Assembly: GCA_028673005.1 (NCBI GenBank)
Contig: CM054113.1
Location: 37,948,117-38,012,116, forward strand
From: Tanypteryx hageni
Lineage: Eukaryota; Arthropoda; Insecta; Odonata; Petaluridae
Length of the DNA: 64,000 bases
Direction: 5' to 3'
Positions 1-10,956 of this stretch are shown here, in pieces. The translations under genes were made by a program, and so were the position numbers. Under the pieces are notes generated by a model. That model searched no databases. It worked only from the letters and a program-made list of their open reading frames with translations, and was not told the origin of the DNA. Every line of letters begins with the position of its first letter. Within the stretch, counting starts at the first letter, position 1.

Positions 1-80
1 ACTGTATTTGCATGTATTGCTTTATTATTATTGGTCTACTTGCAGTAGTACAGTATTTGCTATTACTAGTACAAAAGCCC

Positions 81-135
81 GTCAATATGACCGGTATGCG
101 TGGATTAAATATTAAATTTAAGGCACTTATTCTTC
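81..135 (+). repeat. dispersed repeat, copy 1
   Basis: This segment matches 1085-1146. Both carry the core tatgcgtggattaa followed by tattaaatttaaggcactt, with a few substitutions, and both then run into pyrimidine-rich sequence (here 133-170, there the 12-bp minisatellite). The shared CT-rich continuation suggests that both are pieces of one repeat family. The family is not recognised, and there is no coding signal. Confidence 0.7.
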
Positions 136-1084
136 ATCCTATTCTCTCTTCCATTTTCCTTCCTCATATTTTAAGTTTATATTCGGTTTTTTCCGATTTT
201 TCATAGAGAGGTTGCAATGAAACAAAATCACGAAGGACAAAAACAATTTGAAAATTTGTGAAAAGTATAAATTTAAAACAAATAAACACGTCAGAAACGA
301 CTCCAATGCATTGTAATGATGGACAACTCAACTATTCAAATAGGAAGATACTTCACGCGTACATTGAAAATATCTTTTTCATTGCAAATTTTATTGGGCA
401 GTTTAAAGCAAATGACTATATTGACAATGATTATTATTCATTTCTTTCGATAATTAAGGAAGATATTTGACGCATGGCCGGTGCATTTATAGTGATTACA
501 AAAAATGTATGAATTAAAAAATCTACTTACTAAGTTCTTTTGCCGTAAAGGTAAACAAAACAAAAAGCCAATTAAAATATTAGCGGTCGTATGTTCGTTC
601 AAATTTATTCCACGCCTTAGAAATGGCACTGCAGTAAACAAACCTATCGTTCAAATTTAGCCATCATTACTTCCTTTTCGATTAAAATGCATTCAAAATA
701 TATAAGAAGAGTTTCACAATTGATTTCAAATACAATATCAAAGTTCATGTCATTGCTTTTAGATAAAGACGTAATTTGGTTAGATCAGCAACAATGCCGT
801 CGCCCTTGACGCCGAAATTTTTTCGATTAAAATGTAGCCAAATTTTCGTGTTAATAACGAATTTGTGGAACGATTCGACGCGTATTCGGAAATCGAGGGC
901 TGTAAAATGAATATCCGTTCTTTTAGGCGTCGTTTAGTGCAAGTCCCGTATTCATATCGCAATTCGAAGTGATTTTAAAATGCAAATGAAAAATGTGCTG
1001 CAAATGTGAAAACGTGCAAACACACAGAAAGGACAGAATTATCTTTAATATATGTATTAGATATATGCTACAAGCGTAATTGCC
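136..1084. other. AT-rich unique DNA, no feature seen
   Basis: Short open frames in this interval have no recognisable protein character. No repeat partner, tRNA-like box or terminal repeat was seen by eye. Confidence 0.5.
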
Positions 1085-1146
1085 TGTCAAATATGGCGGA
1101 TATGCGTGGATTAAGTATTAAATTTAAGGCACTTTCCATTCTTCCT
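1085..1146 (+). repeat. dispersed repeat, copy 2
   Basis: This is the second copy of the repeat at 81-135, about 1 kb downstream in the same orientation. It leads directly into the CT minisatellite, so the minisatellite probably grew from a CT-rich part of this repeat (inference). Confidence 0.7.
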
Positions 1147-1593
1147 CCTTTTCTTTCTTCTTCTCTCCCTCCCACTCTTCCTCCCACTCTCCCTCCCACT
1201 CTCCCTCCCACTCTCCCTCCCACTCTCCCTCCCACTCTCCCTCCCACTCTCCCTCCCACTCTCCCTCCCACTCTCCCTCCCACTCTCCCTCCCACTCTCC
1301 CTCCCACTCTCCCACTCTCCCTCCCACTCTCCCTCCCACTCTCCCTCCCACTCTCCCTCCCACTCTCCCTCCCACTCTCCCTCTCACTCTCCCTCTCACT
1401 CTCCCTCCCAATCTCCCTCCCAATCTCCCTCCCACTCTCCCAACCTCCCTCCCACTCTCCCAACCTCCCTCCCACTCTCCCAACCTCCCTCCCACTCTCC
1501 CAACCTCCCTCCCAACCTCCCTCCCAACCTCCCTCCAACTCTCCCTCCCAATCTCCCTCCCAATCTCCCTCTCCCTCCCCTTCTCTCCTTCCC
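1147..1593 (+). repeat. 12-bp CT minisatellite (CTCCCTCCCACT)n
   Basis: Some 30 or more units of a 12-bp period are visible, first almost perfect (about 1165-1400), then with variant units such as ctcccaacctccct and ctcccaatctcc. All pyrimidines are on the plus strand. The minus strand therefore reads GGGAGGGAG repeatedly, giving many closely spaced runs of three G, which is the textbook pattern for G-quadruplex formation. Long Pro/Leu/Ser-rich frames (plus) and Gly/Arg/Glu-rich frames (minus) that cross it follow from the 12-bp period being divisible by three and are not genes. Confidence 0.95.
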
Positions 1594-1930
1594 TCTCCCC
1601 CTCTCTCCTTCTCTGGGAAAATAAACTTCATAGTCTCTCGCCCTAATATAGAGCATTATCTATCTCTCTCTACCTCTCCCTCCTATTTTTCTTTCCCTCT
1701 CACTCTCTCACTTTATATCTATCTTCCGCAATACCTCCCTCACTCTCCCCCTCTCTCCGTCTTTGGAAAAATAGACTACCTAGTCTCAATCTCTCCCGAA
1801 AAAGGAACTATCTCTCCCTCTCCCTTTTTCTTTGTCTCCCTCCCTCTCTCTCACTCCTCGTTCTCCTCTCTCACTCCTTTCCCCCCCCGTCTCTCTCCTT
1901 TCTTACTTCCTCTCCCTCATTCTCTCTCAC
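1594..1930 (+). repeat. CT-rich tract with a 150-bp tandem duplication
   Basis: Two diverged units of about 150 bp start near 1594 and 1745. Each has a ccccctctctcc lead, then a less biased middle (gggaaaataaacttcatagtctc in the first, ggaaaaatagactacctagtctc in the second), then more CT-rich sequence. This is a higher-order repeat adjoining the 12-bp minisatellite. No coding function is inferred. Confidence 0.65.
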
Positions 1931-2179
1931 GTATTAGAACGCTCAAACGACGCTTTTCTTGTGCATACAGTATAAGGGTTGAGACGACAATGCAACTTCG
2001 ACCTTGAACAATTCAAAAATAGTTGTCATAATAACGATAAGCAAAATCAATTTTTTGCGTACATAAACGCTTCTCTCGCTTAATGTTATTTTGATTTAAA
2101 TTACTGTACTTAAAAATATCAAACCATGTACTGTATAAAACGTAAAAAGGTGAAATTAAAGTGTCTTGGGGTATTGCTA

Positions 2180-2258
2180 GGAGTATCATCCAATAGTCCG
2201 GCATATCTGATAATCCGGCACCTCCTAAGTCCCAATAGTGCCGGATTATCGGACTGTA
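2180..2258. mobile_element. pogo/Tigger-like terminal sequence, palindromic
   Basis: On the minus strand, from 2256, the sequence reads CAGTCCGATAATCCGGCAC, next to a TA at 2257-2258. The motif GATAATCCGG then recurs in inverted orientation (taatccggcacctcc at about 2211-2225 against gtgccggattatc at 2238-2250). Terminal repeats of pogo/Tigger elements typically begin CAG and carry a GATAATCCGG-like core, and they target TA. I see only this compact palindromic unit, not a full element or a transposase frame, so it may be a solo end or a very short deletion derivative. Confidence 0.5.
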
Positions 2259-3454
2259 TTATGTATAGATCAAGTATCTACTTGCGAGGTGAGGCGCCGG
2301 GAAATTCAGTTTGTCTGAGAAGGGTGCCACGTGTATTAAAAGCGTTGGGAATCGATTTCCTTATATGGCTAGTGTTTGTGAAGAAGACGTGTCCTTTTAA
2401 AGGCTATGCCGAAACAATAAGGGCCCACGCGTCCTCGGGGAAGGTTGATAGAGAGCATTCACTCCCCGGACAACACAAAGAGGGGGCGGGACCAGATTGG
2501 TCGTGGGCGTCGTCGTTCACTTGTTATGCTCGTCACCGAAGCTCGAAACCTCTCCTCCCTTCCTTAACCTCCCCCTGATCGTCATCTATCTACTCCTAAC
2601 ACGTAACACTTTCCCGTTTCCCTCGGACCTCTCCTTCACCTCGCCCCTCTTGAGGGAGCGGCGTCTGACAAATGACATGCGATGGGCGGATGGATGAATG
2701 GACGAGGACGTCTACCCCATCATCCCTCCCCGTCCTCATACTCCGTTTCCTATTCAACACGTTCTTTTCTCCGACCTCTTCAGCTCTTTCTCTCCCCTCT
2801 CCATCATGCGAAAAATCACACGCCGCACTACGGGAGGAGGATGAGAAAAAAATTCGCTCTGTTCTTTTGTTTCGTTCCAAAACCGACACCCTACTATTCC
2901 CTCGGAAAGCGCTCGTATTTTTTATATTTTAGCCGCAATCTCTACGAATTTCTGGTTCCCGCGGCGATCTTTTTGTTTTTTTATCGACAAAATTGCGGGC
3001 GCATCCGGTTGTTAGGTTCGTGTAATTGTGTTTTTTTTCGTATTCAGGAAGAAGAGTGTTAGAAGTGTTGCTTGTGTGGAGTGTAGAGTGGCAATTTTTT
3101 TTCCGCCTTAAAGGCTGTCGGATCAGTGGATTCAAATGGAGTGTATAACTGTATATAAACGAAAGAAAACTCTATATCCTTCCGTGCGTGCACTGCGGCC
3201 TTTCCTTTATCGAGTTTTTTCTTCAAAAGGTTTTTTACTATGGAATTTCGGCGAAAGCTATCCGTATTTATGTATATCATCCGCAGATAAAGAAGCGGTT
3301 TTTTATTTTCCATCATTCTGACGGCTAAAAATATTTGTGGTATCTCGAAGTCTAGGCCACCATTTTCAGTAAATCGTTACGTACGCATAGAACGATGGTG
3401 GGAAGAAGTTCCAGAACAGCGCGAAATCGCTCCACGAGTATTCCAGCTGAGCAA
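2259..3454. other. no feature seen; locally GC-rich 2270-2870
   Basis: Base composition is more balanced than in the surroundings and contains several short frames. None has recognisable domains, paired splice sites or repeat partners that I could support. Confidence 0.4.
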
Positions 3455-3541
3455 CTGTGCTGTTATCTATTTATCTATGTATTGTGGAGACCATGTTTTG
3501 GACATGGGCCTATTATCAAATAAACACTTTGTATCTGTCTG
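3455..3541 (+). mobile_element. possible non-LTR retrotransposon 3' end
   Basis: The segment has tatctatttatctatg, then ccatgttttggacatgggcc, then an AATAAA-like signal (caaataaac) and a short tail of TATCTGTCTG type. The arrangement resembles the better supported LINE 3' ends at 21181-21257 and 44889-44960, namely a gapped inverted motif, an AATAAA and a tetranucleotide tail. It is not the same sequence, so it may be another family. Confidence 0.4.
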
Positions 3542-3699
3542 GATTCAGGCTACAGGAGAAATCTGAAAGCTTTTCAGGATGCAAATTTTTATTTCGTACA
3601 CCATTACAGCTATTTAGATTTTCAGTAGCTCGTTAACAGCCATTTCTTGGCCTGTTACACAGAACTTTTAAACGCTAGCAAAGATACACACCCATTCCC

Positions 3700-3765
3700 A
3701 CACCAGGATTCGAACTCGCCACCTTAGAATTGGGAGTGCCGGTTATGCGTTTATGCAGATGTATA
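3700..3765 (-). repeat. tRNA-like SINE head (degenerate)
   Basis: The reverse complement contains ggcgagttcgaatcc, a good RNA polymerase III B-box/T-arm, preceded by ctaaggt, the usual lead-in in tRNA-derived SINE heads. The upstream D-arm/A-box part is poor and the acceptor stem does not pair, so this is a SINE relic rather than a tRNA gene. Confidence 0.5.
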
Positions 3766-4182
3766 ATTACATATTTAACATTTAAATATTTATCTTGCTA
3801 TTTAACAAATGAAATGGAGTGCATCAATAAGAGACGTATTTCAAAAAAGGATTGATGAGCTTATATTTGAACGACTTAGCTTACTCTTAGCTCAGTGGTA
3901 TAGTTCAGTGATCTGTCGTATGAATTGAATAATTGTTACAAAAGCGTAATACATATTTATAAATGGGGTGATGCATTACAAATTGGTAGACAAGAATTTA
4001 ATGTGGAATCCAGCGTAAAATATCTGTAGTGCGTGTCATGTTTTGCATGAAAAAATATCTTTCTCGATCTATAGATGCAAATAGAAACGTAGAGTAAAAA
4101 CCTCGAGTACTATTGATACATTTCTATGCGCAATATGTATTGTGTATTCTGCTGAACCATTGCTATCACGTTAAGGCCCCCA
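3766..4182. other. unique DNA; isolated A-box-like motif at 3893
   Basis: A plus-strand motif, cttagctcagtggtatag (about 3892-3909), looks like a tRNA D-arm, but no B-box follows at the right distance. It is either a worn tRNA-derived repeat or coincidence. Confidence 0.3.
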
Positions 4183-4359
4183 ATGTACCGGCTATTTTCT
4201 TTATGGTCCGATTCAAATGAGGTGAACAGTCTGCCTGGTAAACACGGGTTACAGCCGCAGCCGCTTATGTGCCTTCACCAGGAGGCAGAAGAGTGGCACG
4301 AGATTCTGCGCCACGAGCAGAAATCTCCCACATCACATGCATGCGATCACGGGTTGTAG
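4183..4359 (+). CDS. small open frame, 58 aa, doubtful
   Basis: An ATG frame ends with TAG at 4357. Its middle is rich in charged residues (EAEEWHEILRHEQKSP), unlike most chance frames in this AT-rich DNA. A possible splice acceptor, ggttacag, ends near 4256. No family is recognised. A frame of this length is expected by chance many times in 64 kb, so it is listed only because of its composition. Confidence 0.12.
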   Translation: MYRLFSLWSDSNEVNSLPGKHGLQPQPLMCLHQEAEEWHEILRHEQKSPTSHACDHGL

Positions 4360-7300
4360 TATGCGTGACGTAACTTAGTTGGCCGTTATCTTACAGAACG
4401 AGGAGCGTGGAGGAGTGAGAGGGCAGGAGCGAGGGAGGGACACTCGTCCTTGGGAGGGGGGAAGGGAGTTGAAGTTGTGTATTTGTTCGGGTCTGTCCTG
4501 CCTCTGCTGATTCATCGCCAACACGCTTCCCCGACCCTCTGCGCAGGGCGCAGGCAATTCCGCTTTGGAGACCGGTCGAGCGCAACCAAGCTTTTATCTA
4601 GCGCAAGCTCGCGTATAAGGTTGAAAAACGGAACGTTATGATGGTTTCACTAGCGTTTCCTGTCTCGGCATTAGGCTGCGAGGTGTTAACTGGTCTGCCT
4701 GGCCCCTTAGCGTGGCTAGCTTCGAAGTTGGTGTGACAGGCGTCAAAATCGATGTCGCGTCGGAGAACCGTTGAGGCGATTAATCGTGTTAGAAGGCCCT
4801 TAATCGGAAAACGTTAAGACTTTCTATATACGATTGCTCTAGTACGCGTTTATTAAATACTACAATATAGTGTTATATACTCTCCCCGATAAATGGAGTA
4901 AATGTCTTTTTTGTAAATTTCTTATAGGTATAATAATTTATGTGAGCCGCCCATTTGGCATTCTTGCTCTATGAGGTTTATTTGCCGATTAAATCTTCCG
5001 TCAGTCGTTCTGATTTAGCAGTCTTCTCTAATTATTTTCGTTTAGTACCATTTTAGGGCCGTTACCTTTCGGCGTTTATTGTCTGAATGCTTATAGCAAA
5101 ATTTAGTGTTCTCTTTTTAGCATGTACTACGATTGTGTAACATGAGCACGTTTACGATTATGGAACATGGACGCACTTCATAGCCAGATAAAATTAGCAT
5201 GATTTATATTTTTTTGAATTTCCATACTTGATTTTATTTATTATTGTCTATTTTAGAGCAACTACTCTAATTAAAACAAAATTCTGTGAAAGTATTTTTT
5301 AGCATTCTGCAAAAATAAATTTCGTGTATAAAGGAAATAAATTATTCATATGCGCTATGTGGTTATCAATAGTATTTTTTGTGTGATTATTTCATTCAAT
5401 CGAGAAATGGATTATATTTTTGTCTATTGACGTTTACTAAAATCGTTTCCAATTACTTATTAGCTCCAGACTGATCAATTGAAAAATAAATCACGTTAAC
5501 ACAGTTACGATATGAGCGTAGTGATGCATTACTTAATCAGATCTTTTGTAATTGGACTATTTTAATATTTAAAAAAGAAGTTAGCCGATTTCACACGTAT
5601 TTGCGCGCAAACAGTCGTTCTTTTAATTAAATTGCATGTGCCCGGCGGCAGCACTTTTAGGGATATGAATTAATTTTGTATTGGAAAAAATAATCCATTT
5701 GGATTTTACTTTAGATTGGATAAACCACTTCTTCCTTCGGAAATTAAACCGGATGTCCGTTTATAAATATCCGGAAATATGTGAGAAATTGTTTATCATA
5801 AATTGCCTATTTAAATTGTCGGTTTCGCCGATGCTTCGGAAGAATTTACTTATTTTTAGACAAAATATGACCTGAAAACACATCATGACGTCTTCTGTTT
5901 AGAAAATAGTTTTTTATTTTTATATTATCTGATGCGATCACTTTTTTGAGCGCTATACGATCGTTTTCTCCCAAAAACCCAACCGCGTGGATGAACGTTT
6001 ATGTATGGAAATCATTTTTTCTCCTCACGTTGCTTATTTTGGGGAAAATCATTCTGCACGTGTTAATCACCGTAAATTAATTTTCCTGCCTCACGTTCGA
6101 TAATGCGCGTTAATGAAAGGAGAGTTTACGGAACGAATGCAAATGCCGCGGAACCATTGGTCGGTAACTCACTCCGTGACGGAAACTGGTTCTCCGGCCT
6201 CGCAAGAAAGCAACGGACGCGAATGAGCGCGAGTCCTTCGCAAGTTCGTCGAGTCCTACTTTTGAAAGCAACTTTTGTGACTGACATCGATTAATGTTTA
6301 CACATGTGTTATGTCTCGCGTTGTTCGGCGTTATTAAAAAAGTTGCATAATCTTCAGGATGTGTGATTAAATTGCCAACGTGTTGAACTTAATTTTATTG
6401 CGGCTATAGATGAAAAAATTGAGTCACTGGGGGGACGTAAACTTGTAAGCGTAGTGTCATTCGGAGAGTAGCATTTGGGCCGCCAGAGAAGCGTAGTTTT
6501 TTTTTAAATTTTGATTTCAAATGCATCACATAGTCAAAGCGAAAACTCCTCCCGTTTATATAAAAAGGTGTAGCTGGGATCATGAATATAATCGCGTCGA
6601 GCGGGTGTGCAGTCGGTGCACCGCACACGGACGTCCGAGATCAGGGAGCTCCAATTGTTATGTTTATTATGAATTCAAAAATAAGTACCCAAAAAATTAA
6701 ATTGAAAAAATAAGTACTTAACACAGTTATCTCCAGTAGCCATAAAAAGGTTCTTTCGGATAGCTAGATAATTCTCTATTGAGTAATTATATCTACCATT
6801 TTAGTTTTTTATTATAATATTATTTTTATGTAATTTTTTATAACTTTTGATCAGAATTTATTGCTAAAACTAGTTATTATGGAATTAAATCTTATCATTC
6901 GTTTTGTTATTATAGGTAAAATTATTTTTTTAAATATTCAAGCGTTCTAAGAAATATTTTAACGAGCGCGTTCGGAGGCTTCGGCGCGAAACTGCATTTA
7001 ATCTATTATTGGATTAATTTTATACCATTAATTATTAGTTTTTTTCATAGACTAACATTTTAAAGGATAAGATCCTTTCCAGATTCGTCCTTCGCTTGCG
7101 TTACTTTTTCTCAGTACCATGTGTTGCCAAGACTGCAAATTTTTCCTACACTTTCTTCATACATTTCGAAATCTCTTTCTAAGAACTCGGTTATATTTTT
7201 CGGTCTCGCACGGTATATGTTAGCACCAAGTATTTATTGCTGAAAGAGCTGCTCTCTCTCTCTCGCTCATTTATGCACCGCGCCTGTAATACCAAGCCAC

Positions 7301-10211
7301 GCGGACGAAGTGCAATGGTCGCAAAGCTTTCGTCGGTAAATATTTATCCTCTCATTTATAAACGAGGGAAATGCACCATTGCCTAATGCAGTCGTGTTGG
7401 TGGGATATGGCGTTTCGAATAAGCGGAGAAATATAAAACCGCTATTGTAAGTTGTCCATATCTTGCGCAACAGATCCTATTTAGTCGCGTACTTTTCTGT
7501 GTCCGGTTTGGGAGATATATAGCGAAACGGAAGAAAGGTCCTTATAAAGCTTTGTTGTTTTCTTCTTCGGGAAGTTGATACTAGGCGTCGGCAAAAAGGT
7601 TTGCTTTTTTTCTTCCGGAAACGGGTTCTGCCCGCCGTTTACTTTTTTTTATTTCCATCCCGAAGAGAGCGAAGTCGCCGTTTTCGCGTCCGTGCGTTAC
7701 TTTCGCGTCGCGAATATGGTAGTAGTCTTCTCGGGCGGAGGTTTCCTCTTTGGGAGAGGATTCTAAAAGGGAAGGAAGGCAGAGGGTGAGAGCAGGAGGG
7801 AAGAGGTATTATTTTTATTTGAGTTTATAGCGGAGTTTAGCGAAGGGGAAAGCTGCGTGGAATAGCTGTAATAAGGGGTTATATGGAGGAAATAAAGTAA
7901 TACATATTTAAAATGACGTCTCGGAGAATATTTTCAGATGCACAAAAATTAAAGACACATCCAAGGAGGACCTCTGCCAAATTCTAAAAATTATTTAGCA
8001 ATGTTAATTTGCTAATTACTAAATATCAGTGAACTACGCTTACTGATAACTGAACTAATCAATCGAGAAAGGGCCGTGCGTTCATTAACATAAATAGTAT
8101 TATGACCACATATCAGGGTTATGTTACAACCTTATAACTAGGATGATGCTAATATGTGAAAATGAGAGTATTTTTATTTTCTTGCCAAAATTTTTGAAAA
8201 CGTAATAATTACATTTTGCAGGTAGTCGGTCATAAGCATGATAAAACGGCTTAAAAACAATAGTCTTGGACAAAAGAATTATTTCAATGCCACCCACGGC
8301 ACCGGATAGCTCACGAGAATTCAGACCACGCAAAATATGCTTACAATATAAAGAGAAAATGAAGCATATTTCTGTTGAAGAAAATTTTCGATTAGAATTA
8401 TCCCTCAATCCGTTTCCCACATTCCATTTCAGTTGATCTCTGGCCCTAAGAGAGATCCGCATCGTTTCAATTTTAAAGATAATCTACCGGCTTGGTTTCC
8501 AAAGATGTAACATTATGGGTACTTACAGTTGTTTGCTCTACGGGCTGAAACTGATGCGTGCGGTCCCGATGAAATTTTGAGAGAAGACCCGATGAACGGT
8601 GCTATTAAAATTGGAAACTTTCAATTAAAATATCTCAGGATTGCAGGTAAGAAAGCATATCGTTGAGTTTTTTTATCTTATATACGTACATTTCTCAGAT
8701 GAATTAGTGTCATTGATAAAACTTATTCTTTTCCATTACGAAATCTTTACTTCTTCGGTACGTGTGATGGTCAATACGTACGTACAAAAGAAGTTTCTAT
8801 CTGCTCGGAAGTATTTACTTTAGCGTGATGACAGGCAATGACGTGAAAATAATCGTGTTCGGTTAGCTTTAGGCGTGTCATAACAGTCGAATTGAAAAAA
8901 TTTCAACTTGATGCTTAATGCCAAAACGATTTTATAGTCTTTAGTTTGTGACCGTTCTTAATAAAAGCAAAATTGAAATAATTTGTTCCAATTTTTGAGA
9001 TTATCTTTTTAAACTTATAAATCTATATTTTACGGATTTCCATCAAGTAATACCGATTAGAATCCTTTTGCCGTTGCAATATTTAATCGGCTATGGTGGG
9101 AACCATTATAAGTTTAAATAATTTGATCCAAAAACTTCTATTGAAAAAAGACTGAAACGAAAATGCTTGTGTCTGCTTACCGAAGTTATAAAAAAATCGA
9201 GTTACTGGGGTAGTTAAATTCATTAAATCTATCTGTGAATATACATCACTGTAATGAAATCCGAAATTGCGCTACCGGAGTTTTCATCTCTCTTTTATTG
9301 CATCACCAGGGTGAAAACGTCCATCACTAGAGCTGTCCTCAACACGAGTGCGTTCCCTTTTAACAGCCTCCTCCTCATCTGCCACCACGTCGGCATTTTA
9401 AGCAAAGGATTGATGTCGCCGTTTTCTTTTTAGCCTTCGCTCCATCCACCCTCTGATATTCCTTCGCATTTTCTCCCTCCTCCTGCACCTTCTTCTCCGC
9501 CTCTCGGACGACGAGTGTCATGGCCTCCTATGAGTTGGAGAAATAAAACCCGAGGCCGCGATTCAGTGTTTTATTCGCGAAGAGGTCGTGACATGATGTT
9601 TCTTATGAAACGGCCCTCCTCCTCGCGACACCGTGACCTATTCGCTCGTTTTTGTTTCTTTTCCTTCCATCCTGTCGACTCGTAAAAGCGAGGGTGCTCA
9701 CGTGTGCTCGCTCGTGTTCGTGTGTGCGTGCGTGTACTCACTCAACCACGGGTTATTTATTTTTCTTGTGCGGCGTCAAAAACTTTCCTCCGCCAGGGGA
9801 AAAGGCTGCCTCTGAACTGAAAGAAACCTTGGGCCTATTTTTGAAAAAGGTACCAGAGATTGAAGCGTCGTCGAAATTATCTTTTTTCATCGCCTCCGTT
9901 TGGAAAGACAGAGGATGTTTATTCGATTAAGGAGCAAAGGCATTGGAAGATAATTCTCGATTTTTCATCTATATTAGCTTTCTTTTATCAAATAATAAGG
10001 CGCTTTTTATTACGTGATTCGTGATTAGTCGATTAAAAATAGTGTAGTACCCTTCATGAAATTCTTCTAAGGACAAATTTTTCTACTCGATTATAGCATA
10101 CACTCCCAACCGATTCAGTGAGTAACAGGAAAGTGTACCTTAGGAGCAAGTAAAAATGCCAAATCCTAAATGCATAGATAAAAGATAGAACTTGTTGAAA
10201 ATATGTAATTG
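4360..10211. other. long AT-rich stretch with no supported feature
   Basis: Nearly 6 kb without a repeat partner or recognisable coding segment. Short GC-richer islands occur (about 4370-4640, 6090-6290, 9290-9800) and short CT runs (about 7251-7266). Frames inside them show no domain or motif. The islands could be regulatory DNA, but nothing in the sequence shows this directly. Confidence 0.4.
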
Positions 10212-10279
10212 TTTTTAGCGCCTATATTTTTGGCGTGTCTGTCCGTTCGTCTGCGCACTTGCTTAAATTGAAATTGAAA
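10212..10279 (+). repeat. hairpin-led dispersed repeat, start fragment
   Basis: It starts TTTTTAG, then a short stem (gcgcc, loop, ggcgt), then gtctgtccgttcgtctg and cttaaattgaaa. The same order, TTTTTAG, stem-loop, GTCCGTCTGT-like block and ttaaatt, is seen at 26558-26640. A longer relation of the same type is seen at 32768 and 46909. A hAT element (10288-10948) interrupts it. Confidence 0.55.
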
Positions 10280-10287
10280 CCGTAATA

Positions 10288-10948
10288 CCGGGGTCTCCAA
10301 ACTTTTTAAAAGTGGGCCACTTGGTTGATACATTTTGTGCTCGCGAGCCAGAGTATCAATATGAAAAATATTTTGAAAGTATAGGCGCAAAATATATAAA
10401 TGTAGGCCATTTTCGTATTAAATGGTGGTTTTGTGAATTGGGTAAATTGCGATTTTTCTGCGAAATTTTTCGACATGTCCAATCTTTTAATTTTGCTTCA
10501 CCGAATATGAATCGAAATCAGACGTAAATGTTGCACAACTTCGGTGGATCTCTGCCACGCTTTGGGACTAGAGGGCCCCCCCAATAATTCCGTCCTCGGT
10601 GCATTTTATGACGGTATTACTGCACGTGTGGGCTAATAAGACTGCTGAGGAAGAGAGGGAGAAGAAATGGGATGGGAAATAAGGGACGAAATGTCACACA
10701 ATAGAAGCGTAAACATAAAGAACTAACGATTTTTTCGTTTTCGTTACGTATTTTGTTAGTTATTTTGAAAAATTTGTGAACGTTTTTCGTTACGTTATTC
10801 AAAAATCATTTCGTTACGTTACGCATAACGTTTTCCAACACTGCTTGATTAATATATCTTGTAAAAATGGCAAACACCTATTACAGACTCGAGAGCCACA
10901 TTGAATGGAGTCGTGGGCCACATGTGTATGTGTGTTTGGATTCCCGTG
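10288..10948. mobile_element. hAT-like non-autonomous element, with nested end
   Basis: The left terminus reads ccggggtctccaaac. The reverse complement of the right terminus reads cacgggaatccaaac. Both are followed inward by a gtgggccac-type block. Flanks ccgtaata (10280-10287) and ccgtagac (10949-10956) form an imperfect 8-bp target duplication, as expected for hAT. Inside, 10730-10836 carries several CGTTACG repeats and ends acgttttccaacactg, which looks like the right end of a second hAT-type element inserted within the first. No transposase frame is present. Confidence 0.6.
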
Positions 10949-10956
10949 CCGTAGAC

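Noticed and set aside
1006..2007. 333-codon plus-strand frame and 187-codon minus-strand frame
   Set aside because: Both are translations of the 12-bp CT minisatellite and adjoining CT tract. The period is divisible by three, so all frames stay open. No domain, signal or unique sequence.
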